In this document: positions 1 to 13,760 of the stretch, piece after piece
Numbering within the stretch: position 1 is the stretch's first letter
How the letters are laid out: every line of letters starts with the position of its first letter
Origin: Eopsaltria australis
Lineage: Eukaryota > Chordata > Aves > Passeriformes > Petroicidae
NCBI GenBank assembly: GCA_034509425.1
Contig: JAVTVJ010000496.1
Location: 868,001-932,000, forward strand
DNA length: 64,000 nucleotides
Direction: 5' to 3'
The notes under the pieces: generated by a model
What the model was told of the DNA's origin: nothing
What the model saw: the letters and a program-made list of their open reading frames with translations, nothing else
Database searches by the model: none
Position numbers and translations under genes: made by a program

Positions 1-3000
1 CTTGGAACATAAATGATAATTTTGAATGTATCATAGATAATTTTTTAGAAGCCTGATGCTAAGAAGGTTACATAATATAACAAATTTAGTACATGGTCAC
101 CTCCTTGCCTGAGACACTATGGGGCTCTGAAGTGTTCGGCAGGGTTCATCCTGAGATCAGTGGGGTGCCTAGAAATGTCCTCTTGGTCGACTTGTGTTTT
201 TCTGCTCTTTTATCTTCCTTTCCTTTTCTTGCATTATTTATATCCATTGCCTCTACAAAATACAGTTCCTCATATAATGACAGTTTCAGATCAGCACTGT
301 TCTCAGCTCTGTTCCTGACCATTGTAAAGTTTCATGGAATGGGAACTTCATGGCAGTAATGTCTTACATAGCACATACAATATACACATATGATGTGCAT
401 ATAGCTAACAAAACTGTGCAAAGGTGTGATTGAGCTCTGCTGTGAACAGAACAGTGAGTAGATTAGATGTTAAAGGTACTGTGGTCATCCTTTTCTCATT
501 TTTTTCCCTAACTTGGATGAGTTTAGTTGTCTGACTGATACCATACTCTTCACAAAAATCATTTTAGCATGAAGGAGAATGTGGCAGAACTTGCTTGGCT
601 GTAGGGTGGTAGGTAGTGGTGAAGCCAAGGAACGTTACCGGCTGCTCAGTCTCCTGTCTCAGGTTCACTGAGCTGCCAGAGTCACTCTGCTGTCCTTTGA
701 GGAGGAAAAGTTAATTTTCTGTAACACAGGGGGTGAAAGGGGTGTATCAGCAAGTAGAACAGGTCATGCATTCACACCCATTTGCATCAGGGTTTTGGAA
801 ACAAAACCAAAGCACTGCCTGCCAAATGTGAGTTGGTTACTACCCATGCTGACATGTTGCTGGATAGCTTTCAAAGCAGTGCATAGTTTTCAATTCTGTT
901 CTTCTTTTACCTGCTATCATTACAAAAACCCTGCAATTGATCAACAAATGAACTGTTGAACAAATGATATAAATAGCAACCTTAATAAATAGAAGAATAT
1001 GTAAAAGTTAAGATAGATCTCTAACACAGTCTGTCTCAGCATTACCACATACCCACTGATATATAAAAAAAAATTAATGTGCAAAGTAGATTAAATGCAT
1101 AAATTATAGTTATGTAGAAACCATTATCCCTTTAGGAAAGAAGAAATTGGGCAATTTTGTGGTTGAGTTAGCAAAAGGAGGTAACTTGATCAAAATGTTC
1201 TAACAAGTGAAGTTTTTAGAGGAAAATTATTGCAAATTATATGCATTAATTTATTACATATTTAAAAAAAAGATTATTTCTTTGAAATAACAGGAAAAAT
1301 ATAAATACCTTATACAAACCATAGTACAGAAATTGTGCCAAACCTGTCCCGCTTTGAAAGTAGCAACCTGTAGCATTTAGATGAATTTGTCCATTCTCAG
1401 AACACTTAACAAGCATGATCTAGTTGATCTGGATGTCTTCGTGAGTGGTAGTGGCTCTGTATTGTAGAAAAACTGTTTTAGATGTTGAACTCTTTTAATT
1501 ATGGTTTTATGAATGTACAGTTGAGCTTTCAGAGGTTTTCTTGGGGAAGCCTGTCATTTGTTGGTGGAACTCTTTCCCCCTTGAAGAAAAAAGTGATTCT
1601 CTGATGAAATGTGAATGCCAAAGGCTGAAACACCACTCTCCTTTATCAAGTAGAAAAGGAAAAAGCCATAAACTACTACTGAATCTAACCTTTTGACAAA
1701 AAGGAAAAGGTGTTCTTTATAGCTATGGTTATGACCTTTCAAATGTGAATGATATAACTGGTGCTGTGCTGTTAGTTCTTCACAGTTTACCCACCCAAAG
1801 GTAGTTTGGAATATTTGAATATTGGAAACTCTGTTGCAAGTATCAGCCTTTTTTTGTTTCTCTCCACTAGGATGAACTTTCCATTTACAGACGTTGGTCT
1901 TTGTGTTTCAGTTTGCCTCATGATGTTGATCATGCTCAGAAGTCCTCATAAGACTCAGGGGAATGATAAATTTTCCAGCTTTTAAAAATAGTTTCATTTT
2001 AACCAAACAAATGCTTTTTCTGCTCCCAGATACATGTTAGGAAGGTTGACTCTTTAATAGAAGTTAAGAATATAGATAAAATATGAGAAGCATAGAAAAT
2101 ACTAATGTTCCCACAATGTTTAGACTGTAAGTAACACGTAGTTTAAGTGACCCTCATGTTGTGAGAATACGAATTATGTGGGGGAATGTTCCTTACATTT
2201 CTCTCCTGTTTTGCAAGAACACTTCCTCTTCATCCTTTACTTCATTCCTCCAGAGGTTATAATGTATTTATTATCCATTAGTACCTGCCTGCATTGTTAG
2301 AGTAGTCCCTATGCAAGCCCACAGTGAGATACAATCCTTGGCAGAAAAAATTTCCAACCAGTTGATGAGTAGTAAATATTCAAGAATACAAAAAACAAAG
2401 GCTTCAGGAGGCAAAGCCTTCCTAACAACAGACCAGCAGCAGAACAGGAAACAGACTATACCTCTCTTAATTCACAGTTTAGCACCTGTAATTTCAGCAG
2501 CAGAGAGCTGTCTGGTGACAGGAATATATCTGCATAAAGGTATGAAGATAATACTTTTTTTTTAATGAAGCCACATTCTACATTGTTTTTACTGAGGCAT
2601 CCTTTGCTGTCACCATTGTTTCACAAAGTTCTCTAATCTTTGAAAAGTTTGTAACCTTGGCAGTGGTCCAGTGCCCTTTGTAGGGCAATACAGGGCTTTC
2701 AGCTGTTAATATGGAGATTCAGATAGGTGATAAAATTAAAAATATGCTTAATAAAGTATCTGACATAGATATATACCATGTAGATGCTAAGAATGAACAG
2801 AAAAAACAGTCAAAATTCCATGAATATTCAATATTCTGCTGGCTCCCCTTTACCACAGAGCTGAGAGATTCACAATGCGCTGCTGCACTTGTCTCTACCT
2901 TAATCGTGGTGGTCTTGCCACAGGGTGAGGTGGAAATGTGAATGCTGGTAATTTGTGACTTTCAGATTGATGGCTATAAAGTATTAATTTGTAGTGCAAA

Positions 3001-6000
3001 ATGAAAAAGTGTTAAGAACAGATGGGAAAAAAAATAAGAAAAAAGTGGCTTTAACTGGAAATCTGGATTGCCATGATCAAGGAATGATCATTAAGTGCAC
3101 GTAACAGTTAACAGCAAAAGAGAAGAGGCTATTTCATTTTAGGGTTGGTTTCATTTTATACTCCAAACTTCTAGAATTTAATGTATTGCTTGCCAAGCCT
3201 TTTAACACACATGGTGTGGTCAAGGTTAAAAGCATCTTCTTCATACTCTTTTAGTCACTTTATGAGAAGCATCACCTAGAAAATAGTAAAGCCTGCTAGT
3301 TTTCCATAGTTATTTTAGTTCCATTGCATTGGTAACAATGTAAGTAACTAATTTCTTGGGGAAAAAAATCAAATCCTACTCTGGTGTTATTACTGGCAAA
3401 CATCACAACACACAGCAGTGACAAGTGAAATTAGTGCTATTTGCTCCTAGCAATGTTTTAAATTTTGTCATAGTGTTCTAAACTCTTTCCTTCTGATATT
3501 CTTCCTCAACAAGTTTGTAATGAAAGGAAACAAAACTTTGTAAATTTCAGGTATTGATGCTGTGAGCAGCAGGAGATTATTAGTGAATTGATGTACGTGT
3601 CTTACTTTTAATTGAATTGTAAGCCTTGGGAGGGAGGACAAACAAATAGAAAATCCTTTTGGACAGTATTGGACAGTTTTTAGGAAAAGTAAGATTAGAA
3701 TTCTGTCTCCTCATTTATCATCCAAATAAATGACTTAACAATAGCAATGGCTAGGAATTTCAAAATGTTTTGAGAAAAATGTTTCTTTGGACCCTTACAG
3801 AATCTGCTGGGTCCACGTGCTTAGTCATCTTTGAGTCTTGAAATCTAATGTCTCCAAAATAAACAGGTGAACAGTAAAAAACATTGAAGGCTTTTCTTTC
3901 TGGACCAGCATCACTTCATCTTTAAATACTATTGAAGAAAAAAACAGAGTTTCTAATTGTCATGCGTTCACTTCTTTTTCATAGACAAGTCAGAAGAAAC
4001 GCAGGAGGATTTTAAAGAGAGGGTATGCAAACTGGAACTGCTGTTTCTAATTTCACAAGCTAAAGAATAATAAATAATGCACAAATAATCTGTGAAGCTC
4101 CTTAGAGGTTTTCTTGGCTTGATGTGCATTTTTCTGTGAACTAAAGGTTCTAGTTTAGAACTGCTGACAAGCTGATTATAAATTATTTTGCCTGTTCCCT
4201 AAATACTTCTGTCTTTGTACAAGTAGTTTGTTTTACTCATAATAATCTAGTTCACACTCCTTAATGCATTCATCAGTTTGTGGATTAACTTGTGAGAGTA
4301 AGTCTGATAGCATAAGGTGAGAACGGTATTACCAAACTGCAGTAATTTCATGCGAATAGTGAATGTCATGTATCAATTTTTTTTAAGTCTCGCATTTTGT
4401 TTCATTAGCTTTCAAGTATGTTTTCATAACATACTAGGAAAGGCAGCATTTTCCTTCTCTTTGCTATGTTATTTTAAAATGTTTACCAGGATGTATTTGG
4501 GTGATTTAATACGCAATTCTAAGTTGGATTTTTTCCTCATCATGTTTCAGCAGAAGTGTTTGGACAACAGATATATTAATAGAATGGCAATTTCCAAATA
4601 GATTTCATTATTACCTAATTTTTCACAGATTATATAGGAGTGCCTGGTAGGAATGAGGATCTTCTTTAATACTTCGGGTTATCTTTGTTAATGATTTGTG
4701 ATTTTAATTTTTTTTTAATCTAAAGCAAACTGTTGGATCAAGTAATCCACAGACATGCTTTTAACCCCTGTGATTGCTCTTCTATGACACTCTGTTGCTT
4801 TATTGTCTTCATTTCACTTAATGATCTTCGATTCAGTAGAAAGGGGAAGTTTTCTTTAAATGAAGATGGGTTTTTTTCTTAAGCAAAAGTTTTGTTTGCA
4901 ATAGAGAAGTTAATAATTGTAGTTTTTTTCCCCTGAAGATTAGTTGCATTAAGACAAAGCAGGAGTGAAGTTTCTTGAGTAGCTCATGCAGTCTCTTGTC
5001 CATGTATGTACACCATCCTCTTTTCCTCATATACCAAAACCAAGAGGATGTGGTTGCTGCAGATATTAGCTGTTCATAACTTCTAGGGTGTATGCGTATC
5101 ATCTCTGCACCTATTGTATGGAACTTCATCACCAGCCAGAGCTAGATAATTCTAACTAATTCTGTATTTAAATAGATATGAGTATTTATATCAAATTTAT
5201 ATGGTTTGGATAAGTGAAAAGACCTTGGTTTTCATGTTTCTATTAATGATGAATTGTCAGATTATCATGTTTTATGTTTGCTATTTTTTGCTATTGTCAC
5301 TTCTTCTAGTGCATCACATAAGGTTAATCATTCACAGTTTTACAAGTTTAGACAAAAGTCTAAATGGAATACATTTAAAATTAAATAATGTAGATTAATT
5401 ATTGATTGATATTAAAAACTTGATGTGGATTATTTTGCAAAATGTGAATTAAAATATTGTCTAAAAATGTTAACTCAAATAACTCTTAGAGCCTGTGGCA
5501 TGAAGTGAAGTGTAGAGAAGAAACTATTACATTGAGCAGTGTTAACAGTGTCTTTCCAGTCTAACAAATGAAAAGATTCTTTTATGCATCCTTTCATTTA
5601 CTGAGCTTCAGAATGGTTGGGAGTAAATAACTGTGTGGAAGGAAATTGCTGTCAATAGCTCAAATGGTCATTTGATGTAATGTTCTGTTATGGGAGATCA
5701 AAGTGAAAACAAAAGTCCCTACGGATTATATGGAACATACAGTTACGGGAAAGTGGATGTTTGTGTACTGCAGAAGCAAGATCAGGTTATATTTTCACAA
5801 ATTAATTTAAAAAATCATATATTAGTCTGTGTTTTTCCTCCAAGGGTTGATGCCTACAGGCTGACTAGTCACCTTCATTGGTATTTCCAAAGTGTTTTCT
5901 GTGTGTGAAAAAGGAAGAGCAGCAGTAATGGGGAAATTTCAGAATTCTGCACATATGCTAGCAAAGTGTAAAAGTTGAGTGAACCTGAGAATAGTTTTAG

Positions 6001-7472
6001 CAGCTGTATTTCAAAATAATGGAACATATTGTGACTTTTGTTGATTTATTGATAATAAATATTGATAAATTATTTCTCATTAAATTCTAGGTTAAAATTA
6101 ATTGACTCACAGAAGTGATGGTTTCTTTTCTTATGGAAACATTGCATATATTTTCTTTCTTTGTTTTACAGAGTAAGTTGGGCTCAGTTGAATGACATGG
6201 TTTTTATGAACTCTAAATGGATTTAATTTTTTTTTTCCCAGCAATGACTAGTTTATTCTGCATAGAGGAAATTCTGTGTTTGCTGCTGTTTCCATCCCTG
6301 TGGTAGGATGATTCTGCAGCAAACCACAGCAGCTTGAAAGTGATGCAATTTCTGAGGAAAAAAATACCTATGTCAATTATCAACCAGTTTAGCAGTGTTA
6401 TATTAAAACTACCTTGAAATTTTGCATTAGTCAGAACTGATGCAAATTCTTGTAAAAAAAAGGGGTTGACATAAGTATCGGAGTTAGTTGCTACTTAAGC
6501 TAATGTTTATGGTTGGTGCATCTGGAGGGAAGAGTATTTTGACATATATTTTGTGTTTGGTGGAAAGGACATGCATCATCTTTGCATTGGCTTTTTTCAT
6601 TTAAAAAAAGTGTGAAAGGAGAACTTTTTTATGAAACAACTTTGCATTTATAAGCATAATGTGTTGGGTTTTCTTCATGTTCACACACACTGTGATTATA
6701 ATGCCACTTAAATTAGCTTCCTAAATTCTGAGTAGCGGAGGTTGTGTTTTCAATAACCTTCTTTTTTAAAGTAGCTTTTGTGCCACTTAACAAAACTGCA
6801 AAGGGAGCACATGTGGAGCTTTAAATATTTTTTTACCCAAAGTCCTTTATAGATGGGCTATTAAAGCACACTGCGTAACATAATAGATTGTATGGAAAGG
6901 GACCACATGTTTTTCTAGTAGAAAAATGCATTATAGTGATCTGTGTAGTATGTTTATATCCATGTGGCATATTTTTAATCCTAGTGACCTAACTGTTCTT
7001 TCAATTCCTGTGTGATGTGTCAAATTTTAATACTTCAGTGAGGACTATGTCTACTCTGGAAAAATTTCTTGCTGTTTAGAGTCAACAGGCTTAAAAAAAG
7101 TGTTAAAACTAGAAAGATGTCTCAGTTCCACATTTGACTCTGGAGGTTTTTATTTATAGGTGATATGAAATGGTCCTTTCCTTTTGTTACAGTAATTTCT
7201 AGAGACATGTGTTTGTAAAAAACTTTCTTTTCCCGCCCAAAAGCTATATGCATGCAGAGTGCATGTAAATCACCTCTGTGAAATGTGAGTCTCTCAGTAA
7301 GATGCAGAGAACCAGAGGACTGGGGAAAAAAATAACCAACCTCCCCTCCTGTTCCATAAAAATAGTTTCTTTGTGGGGCTTGTCTCCCTGAGAAACTTCC
7401 TGATACTTGCATACGCTGTCATGTGTAATTGGATTGTAGCTCTTTCTGAATACTGTTTTCTCCTCTTGGCAG
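1..7472 (+). other. TMTC2: 3' part of an upstream TMTC2 intron
   Basis: This is AT-rich non-coding sequence ending in the acceptor tcttggcAG at 7465-7472. The next exon starts with two bases of a split Ala codon, so the upstream exon must end in phase 1; I did not find it here. The only structure I see is the first copy of a 194-bp duplicated segment at 7147-7340. Short open frames, such as those at 93-359 and 2311-2565, show no family resemblance and no plausible splice context. Confidence 0.7.
7147..7340. repeat. 194-bp duplicated segment, copy 1
   Basis: Bases 7147-7340 recur in the same orientation at 14321-14514. The alignment is ungapped with a constant offset of 7174, and I count four mismatches (about 98% identity). 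Both copies start at tttttatttatagg and end at aataaccaac, and the flanks are unrelated. This copy ends 132 bp before the exon at 7473. I do not recognise it as a CR1 or LTR piece. Confidence 0.92.
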
Positions 7473-7587
7473 CATGGGGTAACCTTGGAAATGTTCTCAA
7501 GAGCCAGAGCAAGATTTCTGAAGCTGAAAGCGCCTATAGAAATGCCTTGTACTACCGCAGCAACATGGCTGATATGCTTTATAATTT
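7473..7587 (+). CDS. TMTC2: TMTC2 internal exon, TPR unit 1 and start of unit 2 (residues 1-39)
   Basis: A 115-bp internal exon. It starts with CA, which completes an Ala codon from the upstream exon, and ends with TT, which the next exon completes to Leu39. The acceptor is ttggcAG, preceded by a T/C-rich tract; the donor is GTAAGT. It reads AWGNLGNVLKSQSKISEAES and continues to MADMLYNL. W2, L5 and G6 fill TPR positions 4, 7 and 8, and A18, Y22 and A25 fall in helix B of that unit. MADMLYN begins the next TPR. The sequence matches the TMTC2 family closely. TPR pairs form a superhelical scaffold in the ER lumen. The length is not a multiple of three, so skipping this exon alone would shift the frame. 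Confidence 0.95.
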
Positions 7588-8189
7588 GTAAGTATGTGTG
7601 GCTTTCCTGGGGTTGAATTGTCTTTGAAACCTGTTGTGAATAGAGCAACTGATTTACGTGCTGGAAATGGAGACGATCTTATTTGTTGCTTTGTGATAGT
7701 CATTTCATTAAATGTGCTCCTTAAACTATGGGGTGGACAGGATTTTTTTGTGGTCAGCATTATCGTATATTCATGTAATGGGTATGGAGAAGGTAAACTT
7801 ACAAATCTGTTTACTTTAAAACAAGAAAAAAACCCCCACACTAAACAAAGTACCAATAGATGAGTTGTCAGCTGTAGCCCTCCATCTGTTTGAGACTCAA
7901 TTAAATTGTGAGGTGTTATTTAGGCTCCTTTTTTAAGTCTGAATAACACTTGGTGGGCAGAGTGGGCGTAAGCGCTTCCAAGCTTAGGCCAGTACCCTTC
8001 TGTTAGCTGAGGTCTGAAATGTTGAAACAGCAAATTACTTTTCTCCTGTGACTGACTTCAGAGCAGCATAGGTTAAGTAAAGTTTAATTGCTAGAACCCT
8101 GTTGTGGATATGTAAGAGGATAAATAACATGAGTGTCAAAATAATTATTCATCAGGGGAAAAGAGTTCCCATCTCATTAATGTACCAAA

Positions 8190-8475
8190 CTGTGAAGACG
8201 GGAGCAAGTGTCATGCCAAGCTTGGCACTGAGGTGGGATGATGCTGCATGTCCCACCAGGGAGGGGCTGATTCCTTGGCTGTCCCAGCTGTGCCCCCCTC
8301 AGCACTGCTTGTCCTGCTGCCCTTCCTCCCCCTCCTGCCATGACCCAGTCAGCACAAGCCCTAGGAGCAGGGCTCTGCTGCACAACAGGCTGGTCGCCTC
8401 CACCAGCCATGTGCTCTTGTTTCATGATGTGTGTGGAGGACAGAGTCCGGGTGACTGCCATTTCATAGGTGGTCT
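8190..8475. other. GC-rich islet in an AT-rich intron
   Basis: Base composition changes here from strongly AT-rich to clearly GC-rich, with a return to AT-rich after about 8475. It contains a 14-bp perfect palindrome tgccaagcttggca (8214-8227) and a 7-bp inverted repeat ggtggga/tcccacc (8232-8238 and 8251-8257). It is open on both strands for more than 120 codons, but I see no family, splice context or codon signal, so I do not call a gene. It may be a decayed repeat. Confidence 0.45.
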
Positions 8476-11400
8476 TATTCCATAGGAAATAATGTCCCAT
8501 GTGCAGCAGAAAAGTGTGACTGTAAGATAAACAAAATGTGCAAAAACTGCATTCAAAGTGTAAGCCTCTGCAAATCAAACAATCAGTCAATCAGAAAATA
8601 ATGTTCTGCATGTAAGTCCAGTTTAAAATGACTGCTTATAATGTGTGGAAATGAAGTTTAGCATCATAGTATTTTTTACTGATTTTTTCCTTGTTTAAAA
8701 AGGAAGAAGTTGACCATTTCATTAATTTGCCTTTCAGTCAAAAAAATGAATTAAGTTCACGAAACTCAAAATAATTTAATGATAGAATTTCTGTTCCAAA
8801 ATGAAATCCATATTTTATAATATGTGTATTTTTAGTAATCATTTAGTTACAAAAATACATGTATGCACGTAATTTCCCTCTCTGTTAGGCAATGAGGAGT
8901 ATGAAAAACATATTTTTAAGAGGAAACTTCTCACATTTAACAATAACTCCTGAACCCAGCAGATGATTGTAGGAAATAAAGTGACAAGATTGATACATGT
9001 ATATTTCCTATATGCTATTCGTTTTGAAGGTGAAAATTATAATTATTAAATTTTTGTATGCTTGTACAGTACTTCTGTCTCTTACTGTGTCATAGAGGGA
9101 AGCTGAAGTTAATACCAGGGTAAGAAGAGGAAAGGGGGTTGGACGATAAAGACAGGGACATAAAAGAAATCAGATTTCAGTCTTTTCTCTGTTCTCAGAA
9201 TAAGCTGCTAGTCTTCCAGTTTTCCATTGATACACAAAATATATGTCTATAAACCTTCATCTCTGTTGAACAAAAAAGTTTTTGAAATTCTACTGAATTT
9301 GTGTGGAAGGATTTTAACTAAAATGCTGGTTGGAAAATATAGGACATAAGAAGTAAAGTTTAATTCTTAGCCTTCCTACTACTAAATTGAATACCACAGA
9401 ATCCCTTATTTTTTAAACAAGCTTTACAAAACCTTCAATTATTCAACTGTAGTTGAAAAAGCTTGCATAGTTTTTTCTTTTTGTAGGCTTTATCAGTGTT
9501 GGATGCTTCAATATCCAGCATGAAAAATAGGTGGTAAATGGAGTGTCTTTTGATATTACAGAAATGAATCAGTTCTTTTAAGCACAAACCCTCAAGAGCT
9601 CCTTTGCAAGTTAAACCCATCCTTGGCATGTAGTTCTGTGGGAGCCTTTTACAAAAATCCTCTGTAATGGAAAATGTGCCTTATATGTACTTACAAGAGG
9701 CCAGTCAGTTTTGCTGTTTCTGGTTTTCAGTATGTGCCTTTGAAACTAAAACAATCACTCCATAGAACTCCAGGAAAAAAGTATCTTTACAGTTATTTAG
9801 AAGCACTGTGTATGTTTCACATGTTTGTTATTGTTTCTAAGCACTTATGCCTCAGTATTTTATGCAAATTAATTGGCATGTGCAGCTCAGTGTTCACTCA
9901 AAGCGATAACAAATCCAAGTGCTGTCTGATCAAGAACAAATTATTAAGACTTAACTCACAATTTTAGTGGATAACAATCAAAGAGAGAAACATAAACAGA
10001 AGCACTTGGTCTCTTTCCCTCTTTTTCAATAAATTGAAATATGAGGTTGGCTTAGAAGTTGACTACTAATACGTTAAAATCTAAAGAATTTAACAGACTA
10101 GATGAATGGCTGAGTTCAGTGCTGTGTTTTTGTTTTTTGACTTGTACCTTATGGCTCTGAGTTACAGCTGTTTTTGCCATTTAAATAAATATGAAATGCA
10201 TTAATACATAACTACATAATATACATTTGAAGGTTTGCCTGGTGTTATATTTGTGTTCTCAAAGCTGTGTAGCTCTGCTGATTTCAACTAAATTTCATAG
10301 GGTAGTGAATCAGCATAAAATGACCTATCTTTCTGTACTTTTTTAAACTGAGAAACTCATATAATTTAATACTGTGAAGTACCAAGGACAGAGCCGTAGA
10401 GAAAAGATAGTTTATTCTTTCAAACTATGTTCAGTAGATTAAAACCAAACTATTTTAGTTTGTTTTGGCTTTTCAGTCTTTGTTGCCTTATGATTGTTAC
10501 CTAAGCTTATGGGGTTTTTTTTGTATTGTTTCAGGTTGGTTATAATTACTGTCGAAAGTAAAATTGTTTATCAGTTAAAAGACATTTTTGGATATCGTAT
10601 TTCATTTGTATTTAGGCTTGGCTTTGCTTAGAGTATTCTTTTGTCATCCATATTAGTAATCTATGTTACCTTGACTTTCTCATCTGATTATAAGGATGTT
10701 CTCAAACAAACATAGTTATTGAATATTCCTTTAAAATTATACTAGTTTCTTGAAAAGTAATTTTGGAGTATACAGTGCCCTATAAAAGATGAATTTCTAG
10801 CAATCAGCCATCTCCTTGCTTCTCTCCTGAAGTATCTCATTTTGTCTGTACTGACATAAGACTGTGTGTACAAGTTTGTTTTTCACATAATTTAATTACT
10901 TTGAATAAGGTTGAATTATGAATTTCCATAAACTTTACATTGGAAAACTTAAGGTGTTATATCAGTAAACATTGATGTAACAATTTTTATGGAGATTTTT
11001 ATGTTTCTGTTAGAAATTTCAGCCACTATTGAAGACTATCCAAGAAAGTCTAGGATTGCAAAGTTTAACCCTGCATCCTTATGTAAAAATCAATATAAGC
11101 AAAATTGTTTCTTTTCTGTTGTTGTTAGGCTTTATGTGTTGGAAAACATGTTCCCTGCCTTTTAAGGGTGCTGGCATAAAATTCTCCTTATCAGAGACAA
11201 AAAACTCTGAAAGCAGGCTGACTGACAAACCTGTGCTGAACTGTGATTGAACCTTCCCCTCAATTCCTGCAGCAGCCACCTACTAGGAAACAGGTCAAGG
11301 TTATGGTTCCTCTTCCTTAATAGCCCAGAAGTTTTTATCATTTAAGATGTTGGATTAAAAAGCAAAGAGGTTGTGTCATCTGGTGTCTAAGTACCTGATT

Positions 11401-12232
11401 GTTGTTTTTCTCAGCTATGAATGCAAACTTGTTGCAAACCTGTTTGAAATTAATCTCTGCTTTGCCAGCTAGTTCTTCCTCTGTCAAAGACAGCAGCTAA
11501 AATTTGTGTTTTGCTATAACCGAAGCCGTCTTGATAATATCTTGCAGTGTTGTCAGACTGGCTCTTGAGGTAGGACCCAAAGGTCACTTAGGTGGCTGGT
11601 GGCTTCCTGCAGTGCAAAACTCTGCTCTGGGACACTTTGTAGGGCCTATATGAAGTACAGATAGTTTTCAAAGTAATTCGGAGAGGTGAGATGCATTCAG
11701 TGACCTAGCTATTCAATTATATGTTTCAAGATTTGAAATTGTGGTCACTTAGAGTCCTTACATAAACCTTCACCGTTTTATAAAATTAGGAAAATAATGG
11801 TTTGTGTTTGCCATTCAGTTTCAAAAAAGACCCCTCTTGTAGGAAGTTCTGTCCTCCTCTCTATCTATACTGACTTCTGGGGCACATGAGAGGGAATAGG
11901 CATCTGATTTGAGGACTACAGCACAGCACCGCCCATTGTCCACAGGGGTGAGAAAGACCCGAGCAATGCTATTCCTCATTCTCACAGCAGCCCTCCCTCT
12001 GCCAAGGAAATTGGGGTTATGTAAGTTGATGTGGTCCTGAAAGGGTGGTATTCCCAGCTAAACTGCACCAGTAACAGAAAAAAAATGGAGCTGTATTTGC
12101 TGACCAGTTTGCTTGCATTTGGGAAGCTGTTCCCCAGATCTGGGAGAATGTAACAAGAGTTATACTGCGCTATCTGAAAGACTGGATGTTGTTTTGGGGA
12201 TCATCATTTAGTTTTGGTTGCCATTGGGTTTT

Positions 12233-12233
<1 letters not shown>

Positions 12234-12267
<34 letters not shown>

Positions 12268-12311
12268 TTTTTTTTTTTTATTTTTTTTTTTATTTTTTTT
12301 TTTTTATTTTT
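12234..12311. repeat. T-tract with regularly spaced single A's
   Basis: A run of 32 T's (12234-12265) is followed by T-runs broken by single A's at 12266, 12280, 12292 and 12306, spaced 14, 12 and 14 bases apart. On the - strand this looks like a poly(A) tail with periodic T's. No retroposed gene is recognised next to it, and no target-site duplication was found. Length in the assembly may be unreliable. Confidence 0.9.
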
Positions 12312-13540
12312 ACTACTGGGGTGATAGATTTTTTAGTGAGTTCTGCAAAGGAAATGGTTATTCTCTGTATGTTTGGGTTCTTATTGATTAAAAAGGTATC
12401 TTTTGTGGTAGCATCCATACCTACCTTTCTACCCACTAGTTTTGCAAGTGACAGTGGAAGAGTTGCCTTAGGCAAAGCACATCTGCTGTTGCTGTGTGAC
12501 TGGAGACACATCCCTGTGGGGAACAAAAGAGGATTTTCTTCCATTCCTTTCTTTGTTTGCAAGTGCAGCATTTAGGTAAATATAGTCCTTTGTAGATAAT
12601 CCCACTTGAAATCAATGGGATGAATCTAGCTTGAGTCATGGAAGAACTTCAGTCATGACAAAATAATAGCTAACAGGCCCTGTGTTAGGTGTTGTAAACC
12701 AGTAAACAAAATTGATTACACTATTTCAGTATTGTACTTGGATTGAAAATGTTATAAATATTTCACTAACACACAGGTTTACTTTGACAGTTGCAGTTCC
12801 TGTGTATTGTACTTGGCCAATTTATGCCAGTTTTAGTCACTGAAGAGTTTGCTTTTTAAGTAAACCAGCAGGCTATAATAGGACTACCAACAGGAAGAAA
12901 TTGATGTGAAACTTGAGACTCAAGACCACAGACCATCTAGTGCTTGTTTATATTCTGTGTCTGCCTTCTGGTCCCTGAAAACTTTTTTGTGCCATTAGTA
13001 TTTAGTGACTTTTGGTCAAAACCGAAGCAGAGGAGGGAGACAGGATGATTTTTCATTGTTGGTCAAGCAAGATAGGTAAAAGTTGGCAGCTTAAAGAATG
13101 CAGGTAGGTTACAAATAGTTTGTTTGGGGAAGTGTTTTCCTGCATGAATTAAATGAGCAATTCTGTCTATAAAAGTGATGTGCATCATTTCCAGATAGTC
13201 AGAACTTGCTTCTCATTTTTTTCTTTTTATTTTTCTTCCTATTAAAAAAATCAGGATTCTGAGCCACTTCCTAAGTCACTTGGAGAAGGCTGCTACTCCT
13301 GCAAGCAGTCAGCACATATCCTCCATTTCATAAATTAATACTCCATGTAAAAGTAACTAGAAGGTAATGCAGGAAAAAAGAATCCTGCTAAAAGGTTCCA
13401 GAATCTTGCTACTTATGATAGTTAGAACTTGTCTCCTAATTAATCCAAAATTAATTCATGGGCAGTTTATAACTGTCTACTGTGTGTCCTATGGTTTAAG
13501 TAGCTTGTTCTTTTCCAAATACTTTTATCTTTATGTATTT

Positions 13541-13760
13541 CTCAGAATCAAGAATGTGTAAAATTGAAAGGGACCACAGGGGGTCATCTGGCCCAACCTT
13601 CCTGCTCAGGCAGGGTCAGTCATCCCAGAGCACATGGCACAGGACTGAGTCCATAAAATTCTTGAATATCTCTGGTGAAGGAGAATCCACAGCCTCTCTG
13701 GGCTGTCTGTTCAGCGTGTGGTCACCCACACAGTGAAGAAGATTTTCCTCATGTTCATTT
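13541..13760 (-). mobile_element. CR1 LINE fragment, 3' end, reverse orientation
   Basis: The sequence starts near tcagaatcaagaatg, a decayed form of the CR1 3' octamer tail read backwards. It then follows the reverse complement of the CR1 3' region: gggaccacagggggtcatctggcccaacc, then ctcaggcagggtcagtcatcccagagcacatggcacagg, then gtgaagaagattttcctcatgttc. The element is 5'-truncated, as CR1 copies in birds usually are. It encodes only remnants of the ORF2 C-terminus and its boundaries are approximate. Confidence 0.85.

Noticed and set aside
7373..7472. An in-frame open stretch with a Met and hydrophobic residues running into the first TMTC2 exon, which could look like an alternative signal anchor
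   Set aside because: The hydrophobicity follows from the T-rich pyrimidine tract of the splice acceptor, and I see no start-site signal upstream. 5' RNA-end data would be needed to revive it.
7122..7648. Overlapping open frames on the - strand opposite the first TMTC2 exon
   Set aside because: They are shadows of the exon and of duplicate copy 1, with no splice or family support.
12186..12575. A Phe-rich open frame on the + strand
   Set aside because: It is the translation of the T-tract.
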